Below, in pieces: positions 16,596-24,466 of a DNA stretch of 64,000 nucleotides. Position numbers and translations under genes: made by a program. Below the pieces are notes generated by a model. The model ran no database searches. It saw only the letters and a list, made by a program, of their open reading frames with translations, and was not told the origin of the DNA. Origin of the DNA: Gelidibacter sp035515035 (lineage in GTDB: Bacteria; Bacteroidota; Bacteroidia; Flavobacteriales; Flavobacteriaceae); the NCBI RefSeq assembly GCF_035515035.1, contig NZ_DATJCA010000106.1, positions 1-64,000 of the forward strand, read 5' to 3'. Position 1 is the first letter of the stretch. Every line of letters starts with the position of its first letter.

Positions 16596-17531
16596 CTATA
16601 AATTTTCTAAAATATGTTTCAATACCACTTGCGCCGCAAAGGTTCTGTTGTTTGCTTGTTTAATCACTATGGAATTTTCACCATCTAAAACCGCATCTTC
16701 CACCACCACATTTCGTCTTACCGGCAAACAGTGCATAAATTTTGCAGTGCCCAGTTTTTCTTGGGTCATCATCCAATTCGGGTCTTGATTTAAGACTTTT
16801 CCGTAGTCCTTATAATTGCTCCAGTTTTTCACGTACACAACATCAGCGTTTTTTAAAGCGTCTTCCTGATTGTAATTGATGGGGGTGTTTTTGGTGATGT
16901 TTTCATCAAGTTCATACCCCTTGGGATGCGTTATGGTAAAATCGACCTCCATCTTTTGCATCATTTCCACAAACGAATTGGCAACCGCTTGTGGTAACGC
17001 CTTTGGATGTGGCGCCCAAGACAGAACGACTTTTGGTTTTTGCGTCTCAGAAAGTTCGGTTATGGTAATCGCGTCTGCCAAAGCTTGCAACGGATGCGCC
17101 GTAGCACTTTCCATATTCACGATTGGCACCGTGGCGTATTTGATAAAACTATTTAAAATATATTCTGATGCATCTTTAGCTTTGTCCGTAAGCGTTGGAA
17201 ATGCACGAACAGCAATAACGTCCGCATATTGAGAGATCACCTGGGCAGCTTCCCTGATGTGTTCAGAGCTGCCGGCATTCATGATGCTGCCATCTTCAAA
17301 TTCGATATTCCAAGCATCGTTGACATTGAGAATACTTACGTGCATGCCTAAATTACGTGCTGCTTTTTCTGTACTCAAACGGGTTCTCAAACTCGAATTG
17401 AAAAACAACATCACTAAGGTTTTATGTTTTCCTAATTCCGAAAAATCAAAAGGCTGCATTTTGAGTAAAATAGCTTCCTTTATGACCTCAGAGAGATTGG
17501 AAATGTCTTTTATTTCGGTGTATTTTTTCAT
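16596..17531 (-). CDS. argF': N-acylornithine carbamoyltransferase (acetyl/succinyl type)
   Basis: This step carbamoylates N-acyl-ornithine to N-acyl-citrulline. The 311-residue protein has the carbamoyl-phosphate loop NSSLRTRLS (45-53), MESATAHPLQALAD with the His-Pro-Leu-Gln motif, and MHCLPVRRN (about 266-274). It resembles the Bacteroides N-succinylornithine enzyme far more than ordinary OTCase. From memory of that literature, residue Glu92 of the Xanthomonas acetylornithine enzyme is Pro90 in the Bacteroides succinylornithine enzyme, and changing Glu92 to Ser, Pro, Ala or Val switched preference to the succinyl substrate. Here the aligned residue before EHIREA is Ser89, which favours succinylornithine. 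That specificity is inference. Confidence 0.88.
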   Translation of the reverse strand: MKKYTEIKDISNLSEVIKEAILLKMQPFDFSELGKHKTLVMLFFNSSLRTRLSTEKAARNLGMHVSILNVNDAWNIEFEDGSIMNAGSSEHIREAAQVISQYADVIAVRAFPTLTDKAKDASEYILNSFIKYATVPIVNMESATAHPLQALADAITITELSETQKPKVVLSWAPHPKALPQAVANSFVEMMQKMEVDFTITHPKGYELDENITKNTPINYNQEDALKNADVVYVKNWSNYKDYGKVLNQDPNWMMTQEKLGTAKFMHCLPVRRNVVVEDAVLDGENSIVIKQANNRTFAAQVVLKHILENL

Positions 17532-17537
17532 CTTTAG

Positions 17538-17555
17538 TTCCCGCGAAGGCGGGAA
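17538..17555 (-). repeat. GAAG/CTTC-loop hairpin before argF'
   Basis: TTCCCGC-CTTC-GCGGGAA on the minus strand is a perfect 7-bp stem preceded by AGAGA. It ends six bases upstream of the argF' start codon, with CTAAAG between. Confidence 0.75.
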
Positions 17556-17627
17556 TCTCTTTTAGTTAATTTTCTGTTTAATCCTACTTGCAGGTTGATA
17601 TTCCGTCCCTACAGGAATTTGATTATT

Positions 17628-17669
17628 AAATCTACAAGGTGTTCCTCCTTCGTCGGACAGGTAAAAACC
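17628..17669 (-). repeat. 42-bp dispersed repeat, copy 2 (argD-argF' gap)
   Basis: The minus strand matches 11210-11251 at 37 of 42 positions. A further short inverted segment, TTCCTGTAGGGACGGAA, lies between it and argF' (about 17600-17616), so most of the 163-base gap is made of repeat-like DNA. Confidence 0.65.
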
Positions 17670-17694
17670 TGTAAAGTTTGATTCGTTCATCACG

Positions 17695-18837
17695 TTAAAT
17701 CCCATTCATCATCACCAACTCCTGTTTTAAGGCTCCAAAAAACAAATCGATATGTTCTTTTTGAATGGTTAATGGTGGTAGAATCCGGATTAAATTCGGG
17801 TTTTTGGCACTTCCAGTAAATATCTTATGCGTGTGGATGAGTTTTTTTCGGAGTTCTGCTACTGAAAAATTAAACTCCAGTCCCAACATCAATCCACGAC
17901 CCTTGATGCTTTTTAAATGGGGTAGATGCTGTGCTTTCTTAATAAAATAAGCCGACATCTCATCTGCATTTTCCATCAGCTTTTCTGATTCCAAAACCTT
18001 TAAGACGGCTAAAGAAGCGGCACAAGCCAAATGATTCCCACCAAAAGTTGTTCCTAACAACCCAAACGACGCTTTAATAGTTGGATGGATCAAGATGCCT
18101 CCAATTGGAAATCCGTTACCCATACCTTTGGCCATGGAAATAATATCTGGGGTCCAACCGTATTTTTGAAATGCGAAGAATTCGCCAGTTCTTCCAAAAC
18201 CAGATTGGACCTCATCGGCAATCAACATGGCATTGTAGGTCTTGCACAGTTTTTCCAGGCCTTGATAAAACTCAGTGGTACTTTCATCCAATCCACCCAC
18301 ACCTTGAATGCATTCAATAATAACGGCACAGGTTTCTTCTTTTTTAAGAATGTTTTCTACCGCTTTTAGATCGCCTAAAGCCACAAAATCTACATGTTGT
18401 TGTGCGTTTAATGGGGCGACAATTTTGGGGTCGTCAGTGGCAGCCACTGCCGCTGAGGTACGTCCGTGAAACGAGTTTTTAAACGCAAGAATGTTCTTTT
18501 TTCCTGTATGAAAAGACGCTAATTTGAGTGCATTTTCGTTGGCTTCAGCGCCGGAATTACACAAAAATAATTGATAGTTCTTGCATCCTGAAATGCGTCC
18601 AAGGTCTTTGGCTAACGATTCTTGCAACGGATTTTGAATCGCGTTACTATAAAAACCTAAATTTTTTACTTGGTTGGAAATGGCCGCTACATATTCTGGA
18701 TGCGAATGGCCTATGGAAATTACGGCATGACCACCATATAAATCTAAATATTCGACGCCTTTGTCATCAAAAACAGTAAGATCTTTGGCACGTACCGGCG
18801 TGATATTAAAAAGCGGATAGACATTGAATAAACTCAT
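17695..18837 (-). CDS. argD: N-acetylornithine (acylornithine) aminotransferase
   Basis: It transfers an amino group from glutamate to N-acylglutamate semialdehyde, using PLP. The 380-residue class III aminotransferase starts MSLFNVYPLFNITPVRAKDL. LCNSGAEANENALKLA binds the cofactor phosphate, LIADEVQSGFGRTGEFFAF has the conserved Asp that contacts the PLP ring, and SMAKGMGNGFPIGG carries the Schiff-base Lys near 238. The acyl-substrate group cannot be read from the sequence. It starts at an ATGA-type four-base overlap with the proC stop. Confidence 0.94.
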   Translation of the reverse strand: MSLFNVYPLFNITPVRAKDLTVFDDKGVEYLDLYGGHAVISIGHSHPEYVAAISNQVKNLGFYSNAIQNPLQESLAKDLGRISGCKNYQLFLCNSGAEANENALKLASFHTGKKNILAFKNSFHGRTSAAVAATDDPKIVAPLNAQQHVDFVALGDLKAVENILKKEETCAVIIECIQGVGGLDESTTEFYQGLEKLCKTYNAMLIADEVQSGFGRTGEFFAFQKYGWTPDIISMAKGMGNGFPIGGILIHPTIKASFGLLGTTFGGNHLACAASLAVLKVLESEKLMENADEMSAYFIKKAQHLPHLKSIKGRGLMLGLEFNFSVAELRKKLIHTHKIFTGSAKNPNLIRILPPLTIQKEHIDLFFGALKQELVMMNGI

Positions 18838-19640
18838 ATTTGTTCTTTTCTAATATTACTGATTTTATTGTAGGAAGCCACCATACCTTGTATCAATGAC
18901 GAACTTAGACCTTTGTGCTCCATCTGATTTAAGCCTTCAATTGTACAGCCTTTTGGCGTTGTTACACGGTCAATTTCCTCTTCAGGATGGTGACCATTGG
19001 CAATTAATAGACTGGCAGCGCCTTCACTGGTGTACATGGCCAATTCTTGGGCTTCTTTAGCATCAAAACCTAATTGTATGGCGGCTTGGGTAGTGGCGCG
19101 AATTAAGCGCATCCAAAATGCAATGCCACTGGCGCAAACAACTGTTGCTGCTTGCATTTGCGATTCTGGAATGACCAAAGAATGTCCTAACCGATTAAAA
19201 ATGGCCTCCGCAACCTTAATGCGTTTAGTGCCTTTAACATTGCTACAGATACAGGTCATTGATTTTCCCACGGCAATAGCGGTATTGGGCATGGCTCTAA
19301 TGATAAACTGATCAGCACCAATAATAGTCTCAATTTTCTCAATGCTAAACCCAGTAACGGTTGAAATCAACACGTGATTTTCTGTAATTAATGGAGTAAA
19401 TTCCTTTAATACCTTTTCTAAATGGGAAGGTTGAACGGCTAAAATGATAATATCCGAGTTTTTAAGTGCCAAAATATTGTCCGTAGTGAGGAACACATTT
19501 TTGTAACCTTCAAATTCCGTAATGCTGTCCGTATTTCTTTTGGTGAGATAAAGTGTGGTAATTGCATTAGTGGTAATCAAACCTTTTGCGATCGATTTCC
19601 CTAAATTTCCTGTGCCGATGATTGCTATTTTCATATTCAT
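18834..19640 (-). CDS. proC: Pyrroline-5-carboxylate reductase
   Basis: It reduces pyrroline-5-carboxylate to proline with NAD(P)H. The 268-residue protein opens with the Rossmann motif IAIIGTGNLGKSIAKG. FIIRAMPNTAIAVGKSMTCI and GCTIEGLNQMEHKGL near the C-terminus are the two family signatures. An ATG two codons in (MKIAIIG) is an equally good start. Placement between argC and argD is usual in flavobacterial arginine operons and ties proline synthesis to the arginine intermediates. The gene is preceded by a hairpin repeat. Confidence 0.94.
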   Translation of the reverse strand: MNMKIAIIGTGNLGKSIAKGLITTNAITTLYLTKRNTDSITEFEGYKNVFLTTDNILALKNSDIIILAVQPSHLEKVLKEFTPLITENHVLISTVTGFSIEKIETIIGADQFIIRAMPNTAIAVGKSMTCICSNVKGTKRIKVAEAIFNRLGHSLVIPESQMQAATVVCASGIAFWMRLIRATTQAAIQLGFDAKEAQELAMYTSEGAASLLIANGHHPEEEIDRVTTPKGCTIEGLNQMEHKGLSSSLIQGMVASYNKISNIRKEQI

Positions 19641-19658
19641 GTCCGCGAAGGCGGGTAT
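19641..19658 (-). repeat. GAAG/CTTC-loop hairpin before proC
   Basis: On the minus strand, GAGATACCCGC-CTTC-GCGGAC ends directly at the proC ATG region (ATGAATATG). The stem is 4 bp with one mismatch outside. GAGATACCCGC is identical to the 5' flank and arm of the leuD copy. Confidence 0.65.
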
Positions 19659-19694
19659 CTCTTAATTAAACTTCAACGTTGTTCTTTTTTGTAA

Positions 19695-19740
19695 AGACCT
19701 TTCAGTCCCGAACGCTTTCGGGATAAAACGTGAAAGGTCT
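19695..19740 (-). repeat. Nested inverted repeat in argC-proC gap
   Basis: AGACCTTTCA (19695-19704) and TGAAAGGTCT (19731-19740) are perfect 10-base inverted arms. Inside them lies a second hairpin, TCCCGAA-CGCT-TTCGGGA (19706-19723). The inner unit resembles the first half of the leuB double hairpin, which suggests that one repeat element was inserted into another palindrome. The outer arm on the left runs close to a T-rich tract (GTTCTTTTTT). Confidence 0.65.
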
Positions 19741-19749
19741 AATGACCTA

Positions 19750-20727
19750 TTAAAAATAATTTGCTTTAAGCAATAATCCTTCGGTTTCTTCAAATCCAAG
19801 CATCAAGTTCATGTTTTGAATCGCTTGTCCCGAAGCACCTTTCAATAGGTTATCCACAACACTTGTGATTAACAATTTGGTGTTGTGTTTATACAAATGA
19901 AGAATACATTTATTGGTATTGACTACTTGTTTTAAATGGATTTCTTCATCAGAAACTATTGTAAACGCAGCGTCTTTATAATAGGTTTTATACAAATCTT
20001 TGGCCTCATTCAAACTTCCATCAAAATCAGTATAGGCCGTTGTGAAAATTCCTCTTGAGAAATTCCCTCGATTGGGCACTAAAATGACTTCAGACAGGGC
20101 GTCTTTATGCAACGCAAAGAGGCTTTCATTGATTTCCCCCAAATGTTGATGTGAAAAGGCCTTGTAATGTGAAAAATTATTATCTCGCCATGAAAAATGG
20201 GTCGTATCTGATAATGAGGTTCCGGCACCTGTTGCACCGGTCACGGCGTTGACATGGACATCGCTTTTTAAAAGTTGATGGGCTGCCAACGGCAAAAGTG
20301 CCAATTGAATTCCCGTAGCAAAACATCCTGGGTTGGCAATAGAGTTTGCTTTTTGAATAGCATGTTTGTTAAGTTCAGGCAATCCGTAAACAAAATGCAT
20401 TCCCTTAAAATCACGATCTTTTTCCAATCTGAAATCATTGCTTAAATCGATGATCTTAGTTTGAGACGAGAATTTATGACTTTCCAAAAACGCTTTTGAA
20501 TTGCCATGGCCCAAGCACAAAAACAGAACATCCACCTCTGGATTGATCATACTTGAAAATTCCAAATCGGTGCTGCCCACCAAATCTTGATGTACTTTAT
20601 GCACTTTATTTCCAGCGTTGGAGGTACTATAAATAAAATCAATATTTGTTTTTGGATGGTTCAAGAGCAACCGGATCAATTCGCCTGCCGTATATCCTGC
20701 ACCTCCAATAATCCCAACGTCAATCAT
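19750..20727 (-). CDS. argC: N-acetyl-gamma-glutamyl-phosphate reductase
   Basis: It reduces N-acylglutamyl phosphate to the semialdehyde with NADPH. The 325-residue protein starts MIDVGIIGGAGYTAGELIRL, the family's nucleotide-binding motif. The catalytic Cys is in IANPGCFATGIQLALLPL (about residue 134), and VPNRGNFSRGIFTTAY holds a conserved substrate loop. Start overlaps the argG stop by four bases. The acyl group (acetyl or succinyl) is not distinguishable here. Confidence 0.95.
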   Translation of the reverse strand: MIDVGIIGGAGYTAGELIRLLLNHPKTNIDFIYSTSNAGNKVHKVHQDLVGSTDLEFSSMINPEVDVLFLCLGHGNSKAFLESHKFSSQTKIIDLSNDFRLEKDRDFKGMHFVYGLPELNKHAIQKANSIANPGCFATGIQLALLPLAAHQLLKSDVHVNAVTGATGAGTSLSDTTHFSWRDNNFSHYKAFSHQHLGEINESLFALHKDALSEVILVPNRGNFSRGIFTTAYTDFDGSLNEAKDLYKTYYKDAAFTIVSDEEIHLKQVVNTNKCILHLYKHNTKLLITSVVDNLLKGASGQAIQNMNLMLGFEETEGLLLKANYF

Positions 20728-21914
20728 GATTCTGAATTTACTTGGTGATAGATTTTATTTTGATTGCCAATGATTTTTATAAACCCTTTGGCTTCATCTG
20801 CGGTCCAACCTTTGTTCATTTCGCCATAACTACCAAACTTCGCATTCATCAAATCATGAGCAGAGCTGATGCCATCTAAGCTGAAATGGTATGGCTTTAA
20901 GGTCACTACAACCTCTCCCGATACATTTTGTTGGCTACTTTCTAAAAAGGCTTCTATGTTTCGCATGACTGGATCCAAATATTGGCCTTCATGCAAATGC
21001 ATCCCGTAAAAACTGGAGAGGTATTCCTTATGCTGCAATTGCCATTTCGTAAGGGTATGTTTTTCCAATAAATGGTGTGCCTTTACCGTGATGAGTGCCG
21101 CAGCAGCTTCAAAACCAACCCGACCTTTAATTCCAACAATAGTATCACCAACATGAATATCACGCCCAATAGCATAGGCCGAAGCAAGCGTATTTAAAAG
21201 CTCAATATTTTTCTCTGGTGTATTCGCGTTTCCATTGAGTGCTACAAATTGTCCTTTCTTGAACGTCAAGGTTACTTTTTCTGCACCTTCTTTTTCCAAT
21301 TGTGACGGATACGCGTAATCTGGCAATGGTTTTTCAGAAGTTAAGGTTTCTTCCCCACCAACACTCGTACCCCAAAGCCCTTTATTGACGGAGTATTTCG
21401 CTTTATCCCAAGACATATTTACCCCATTACTTTTAAGATAATCAATTTCTTCCTGTCGGGACAATTTTAGATCTCGAATAGGGGTGATAATTTCAATATG
21501 AGGTGCCAAGGTTTGAAAAATCATATCAAAACGGACCTGGTCGTTTCCTGCCCCTGTACTACCATGGGCAATATATTGGGCGTTGATACTCTTGGCGTAT
21601 TCAACAATTTCAATGGCTTGAATGATACGTTCTGCACTTACCGATAACGGATATGTATTGTTTTTTAGGACGTTTCCGTAAATCAGATACTTGATCACTT
21701 TCTCATAATAAGATTTTATAGCGTCAATATTTTTATAGGTAGAAACCCCCATTTTATAGGCATTGGCTTCTATGTTTTTGATTTCTTCAGAAGAAAACCC
21801 GCCGGTATTCACACTTACCGCGTGTACTTCATAGCCTAAATCCTTACTGAGATGGACCGCACAGTATGAGGTATCCAATCCGCCACTATAGGCTAAAACT
21901 AATTTTTTGCTCAT
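20724..21914 (-). CDS. argG: Argininosuccinate synthase
   Basis: It joins citrulline and aspartate using ATP. The 396-residue protein has the PP-loop motif LAYSGGLDTSYCAVHL at 7-22 and the citrulline/aspartate block AHGSTGAGNDQVRFD (about 115-129). YDWDKAKYSVNKGLWGTSVGG-like residues (SWDKAKYSVNKGLWG, about 168-182) match the family. Four-base overlaps on both sides couple it to the GNAT gene and argC. Because the operon works with acylated intermediates up to citrulline, argG acts after the deacylase. Confidence 0.96.
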   Translation of the reverse strand: MSKKLVLAYSGGLDTSYCAVHLSKDLGYEVHAVSVNTGGFSSEEIKNIEANAYKMGVSTYKNIDAIKSYYEKVIKYLIYGNVLKNNTYPLSVSAERIIQAIEIVEYAKSINAQYIAHGSTGAGNDQVRFDMIFQTLAPHIEIITPIRDLKLSRQEEIDYLKSNGVNMSWDKAKYSVNKGLWGTSVGGEETLTSEKPLPDYAYPSQLEKEGAEKVTLTFKKGQFVALNGNANTPEKNIELLNTLASAYAIGRDIHVGDTIVGIKGRVGFEAAAALITVKAHHLLEKHTLTKWQLQHKEYLSSFYGMHLHEGQYLDPVMRNIEAFLESSQQNVSGEVVVTLKPYHFSLDGISSAHDLMNAKFGSYGEMNKGWTADEAKGFIKIIGNQNKIYHQVNSES

Positions 21915-22528
21915 GATTTATCTTTTTTTAAAAACAAGTTCTGTTTGATTTGTTTTAATCGTTGGAACACTTTTGTTTTCACTTCTTTTGGTTCGTCTCT
22001 ATCTTTAGCTTTTGGATCGTATAACATGCCCGTACATAAACACATTTTTTGTTCGGTCCGTTGAAGAATGTCATAATTTTTACAAGTCTGACATCCTTTC
22101 CAAAAACTTTGATCATCGGTTAATTCTGAAAATGTCACTGGTTTATAGCCCAGTTCGCTGTTCATTTTCATAACCGCCAATCCTGTAGTAATACTGAATA
22201 TTTTAGAATCTGGGAATTTCTCTCTGGAATGTTGAAAAACACGGGCTTTTATTTTCTTGGCCAATCCTTGCTCTCTATAGTCAGGATGTACGATCAATCC
22301 GGAATTGGCAACAAACTTACCATGTCCCCAAGCTTCAATATAACAAAACCCCGCAAAAGTGTCGCCATCTAAAGCGATAACTGCATTTCCGTTTTCCAAT
22401 TTGGTCATGATATATTCAGGTGTACGTCTTGCAATACCTGTACCTCTTACTTTTGCTGATTCCGCAATGGTGTCGCAAATGATCTGAGCGTAAATAGCAT
22501 GAGATTTATTAGCAATAACAATGTCCAT
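21911..22528 (-). CDS. GNAT acyltransferase, probable N-acylglutamate synthase
   Basis: This first gene of the arginine operon encodes 205 residues. LIVHPDYREQGLAKKIKARV (79-98) is the acyl-CoA-binding motif A of the GNAT fold. No other ArgA or ArgJ is present in the operon, so it most likely makes the first intermediate, N-acetyl- or N-succinylglutamate. After the fold there is an unusual cysteine cluster, C146-x2-C149 and C163-x-C165, in WKGCQTCK and QKMCLCTG, which could bind zinc or act as a redox switch. A basic tail rich in Lys follows. The reaction is inferred from context; the Cys set is directly visible. Confidence 0.75.
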   Translation of the reverse strand: MDIVIANKSHAIYAQIICDTIAESAKVRGTGIARRTPEYIMTKLENGNAVIALDGDTFAGFCYIEAWGHGKFVANSGLIVHPDYREQGLAKKIKARVFQHSREKFPDSKIFSITTGLAVMKMNSELGYKPVTFSELTDDQSFWKGCQTCKNYDILQRTEQKMCLCTGMLYDPKAKDRDEPKEVKTKVFQRLKQIKQNLFLKKDKS

Positions 22529-22600
22529 TGTTCTGATATTTAAATTAAAAAAAATTAAGATTATGTTGTCGAGAAAAAAGAACCGGACTCACCTAAGTTC

Positions 22601-22626
22601 CAAATATAGTGCGCACCCTTAAGGGC
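22601..22626 (-). promoter_or_regulatory. Probable arginine-operon promoter with palindrome
   Basis: Minus strand TATATTTG (22601-22608) fits the -7 consensus TAnnTTTG and would start transcription about 65 bases before the GNAT start. A perfect 10-base palindrome CCCTTAAGGG (22616-22625) lies between the -7 box and the -33 position and could be an operator. TTG at about 22634-22636 is the nearest -33-like word, with longer than usual spacing. Confidence 0.5.
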
Positions 22627-22876
22627 GACGGAACAATACAGGACATATCCTAATACGGTTGCTATTTAAAACAACTGAATTTGAAAAGTAAATTATATGT
22701 AGAGATGTGATCAAGGTGAAAAAAATAAATATACGTTAGCGACTTCTTTTTAGGTTAGAATGCACAGCGTCTGCGCAATACCATTGCGGGACTTGATGGA
22801 CGTATTTTATTTTTCATTAGAATCATAGATCAAAAGTAACATTAAATTTAGTATTTCAAATAATTTTTAACTTTTT
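22627..22876. other. Rest of gap between the arg promoter and gapN
   Basis: This AT-rich stretch follows the gapN stop codon. I see no clear terminator hairpin with a T run for the ilv-gapN transcript, no RNA gene and no reading frame worth reporting. Confidence 0.4.
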
Positions 22877-24457
22877 TTAAAGAATATAGTCGGTACTCAT
22901 GAAATTTGAGGCTTTGCTGTCTAGTAAATTCTTTAGAATGGCATTGTTATAGGCATTGTCCTTTGAAGCCACAAAAGTTCTTATGGAAAATGAACGCAAG
23001 GCGTCATGGACACTCAAGGTGGCTACGGCAGAATCTTTTCTACCGGTAAAAGGATACATATCCGGTCCGCGTTGACAGGAACTGTTCAAATTGACACGAC
23101 ATACCAAGTTCACCAAAGTATCAATTAAAGGCGCCAAGGTTTTGATGTCGCTTCCAAATAAACTGACTTGCTGTCCGTAATTTGAGGCCGCCATATCATT
23201 TAAAGGTTCATCAATATCTTTGAACGAAAGTACTGGAATTACAGGACCAAACTGCTCTTCTTGAAATACGCGCATGTTTTTATTAACGGGATATAATACT
23301 GCTGGAAAAATGTAATTTTCAGAAGTTTCACCGCCTTTTTTATTCAGGATTTTTGCTCCTTTTTCGAGAGCATCGTCAATTAACTCTTGAATGTATTGTG
23401 GTTTATCTGATTCAGGTAGTGGCGTTAATTTAACACCGGCCTCCCAAGGATTCCCAAATTTTAAAGCATCAACCCGAGCTGAGAAACGTGTATTGAAATC
23501 CTCAACAATGTCTTCATGTACGTACACTATTTTTAGTGCCGTACACCGTTGCCCGTTAAATGATGTTGTACCCGCGACACACTCGTCGATAGCCAGATCC
23601 AAATCGGCATCTGCAAGAACAATGGCCGGATTTTTTGCTTCCAATCCTAAGACTAATCGTAATCTATTACTTTTTGGATGTTCGTTTTGTAAAGCATTCG
23701 CTGATTTGCTATTCCCTATAAGTGCTAGAACATCAACTTTCCCAGACTGCATAATTGGTGTGGCAACCGTTCTTCCACGACCATACAGAATATTAACAAC
23801 ACCTTTTGGAAAACTGCTTTGGAAAGCTTCCAATAAAGGAGAGATCAACAAGACTCCGTATTTTGCTGGTTTGAAAGTCACCGTGTTTCCCATGATCAAA
23901 GCAGGAATCAACAACGCAAAAGTTTCATTTAAAGGATAATTGTAAGGTCCTAAACATAAGACGACGCCCAACGGACCCCTTCGGATATGGGCATAAACGC
24001 CATCGTTTTTTTCAAATTTGGCATTATCGCGATCCAGTTGTTTGTACTCTTCAATCGTATCGTAGATATAATCGACCGTTCTGTCAAACTCTTTTTCTGA
24101 ATCGGGTAGGGTTTTGCCAATTTCCCACATGAGTAATTTTACAATTTCCTCACGCTTGGTTTTCATTTGGGCCACAAAGTTTTCCATGCATTCAATTCGG
24201 TCTTTGACTTTCATGGTTGGCCATAAACCTTGACCTTTGTCATACGCGTTAACTGCAGCATCTAAAGCATCTAAAGCTTCTTTTTTGCTTAAGTTAGGAA
24301 TGGTACCCAACAATGTTGGATGATAGGTCTCAGTTGAAGATATTGTAGAATAAACTTCTGAGCTTTCTCCAGACCAGGGTCTTAATTCGCCATCTATTAA
24401 ATAGCTTTTTTGATGGATAAGTGATTTTATTTGAAACTGTTCTGGAATGTTATTCAT
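22877..24457 (-). CDS. gapN: NADP-dependent non-phosphorylating glyceraldehyde-3-phosphate dehydrogenase
   Basis: This 526-residue aldehyde-dehydrogenase-fold protein has LGLEAKNPAIVLADADLD (general-base Glu about 270) and TSFNGQRCTALK (catalytic Cys about 305). NSSCQRGPDMYPFTGRKDSA is close to the GapN/plant-type block that binds the phosphate of the substrate. It would oxidise glyceraldehyde-3-phosphate to 3-phosphoglycerate and make NADPH. It begins 9 bases after the ilvA stop with no terminator between, so it looks like the last gene of the ilv operon. The extra length against the usual 475-500 residues lies at the N-terminus (about 30) and in the C-terminal tail. Another aldehyde substrate is possible. 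Confidence 0.82.
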   Translation of the reverse strand: MNNIPEQFQIKSLIHQKSYLIDGELRPWSGESSEVYSTISSTETYHPTLLGTIPNLSKKEALDALDAAVNAYDKGQGLWPTMKVKDRIECMENFVAQMKTKREEIVKLLMWEIGKTLPDSEKEFDRTVDYIYDTIEEYKQLDRDNAKFEKNDGVYAHIRRGPLGVVLCLGPYNYPLNETFALLIPALIMGNTVTFKPAKYGVLLISPLLEAFQSSFPKGVVNILYGRGRTVATPIMQSGKVDVLALIGNSKSANALQNEHPKSNRLRLVLGLEAKNPAIVLADADLDLAIDECVAGTTSFNGQRCTALKIVYVHEDIVEDFNTRFSARVDALKFGNPWEAGVKLTPLPESDKPQYIQELIDDALEKGAKILNKKGGETSENYIFPAVLYPVNKNMRVFQEEQFGPVIPVLSFKDIDEPLNDMAASNYGQQVSLFGSDIKTLAPLIDTLVNLVCRVNLNSSCQRGPDMYPFTGRKDSAVATLSVHDALRSFSIRTFVASKDNAYNNAILKNLLDSKASNFMSTDYIL

Positions 24458-24466
24458 AAGATGGGT

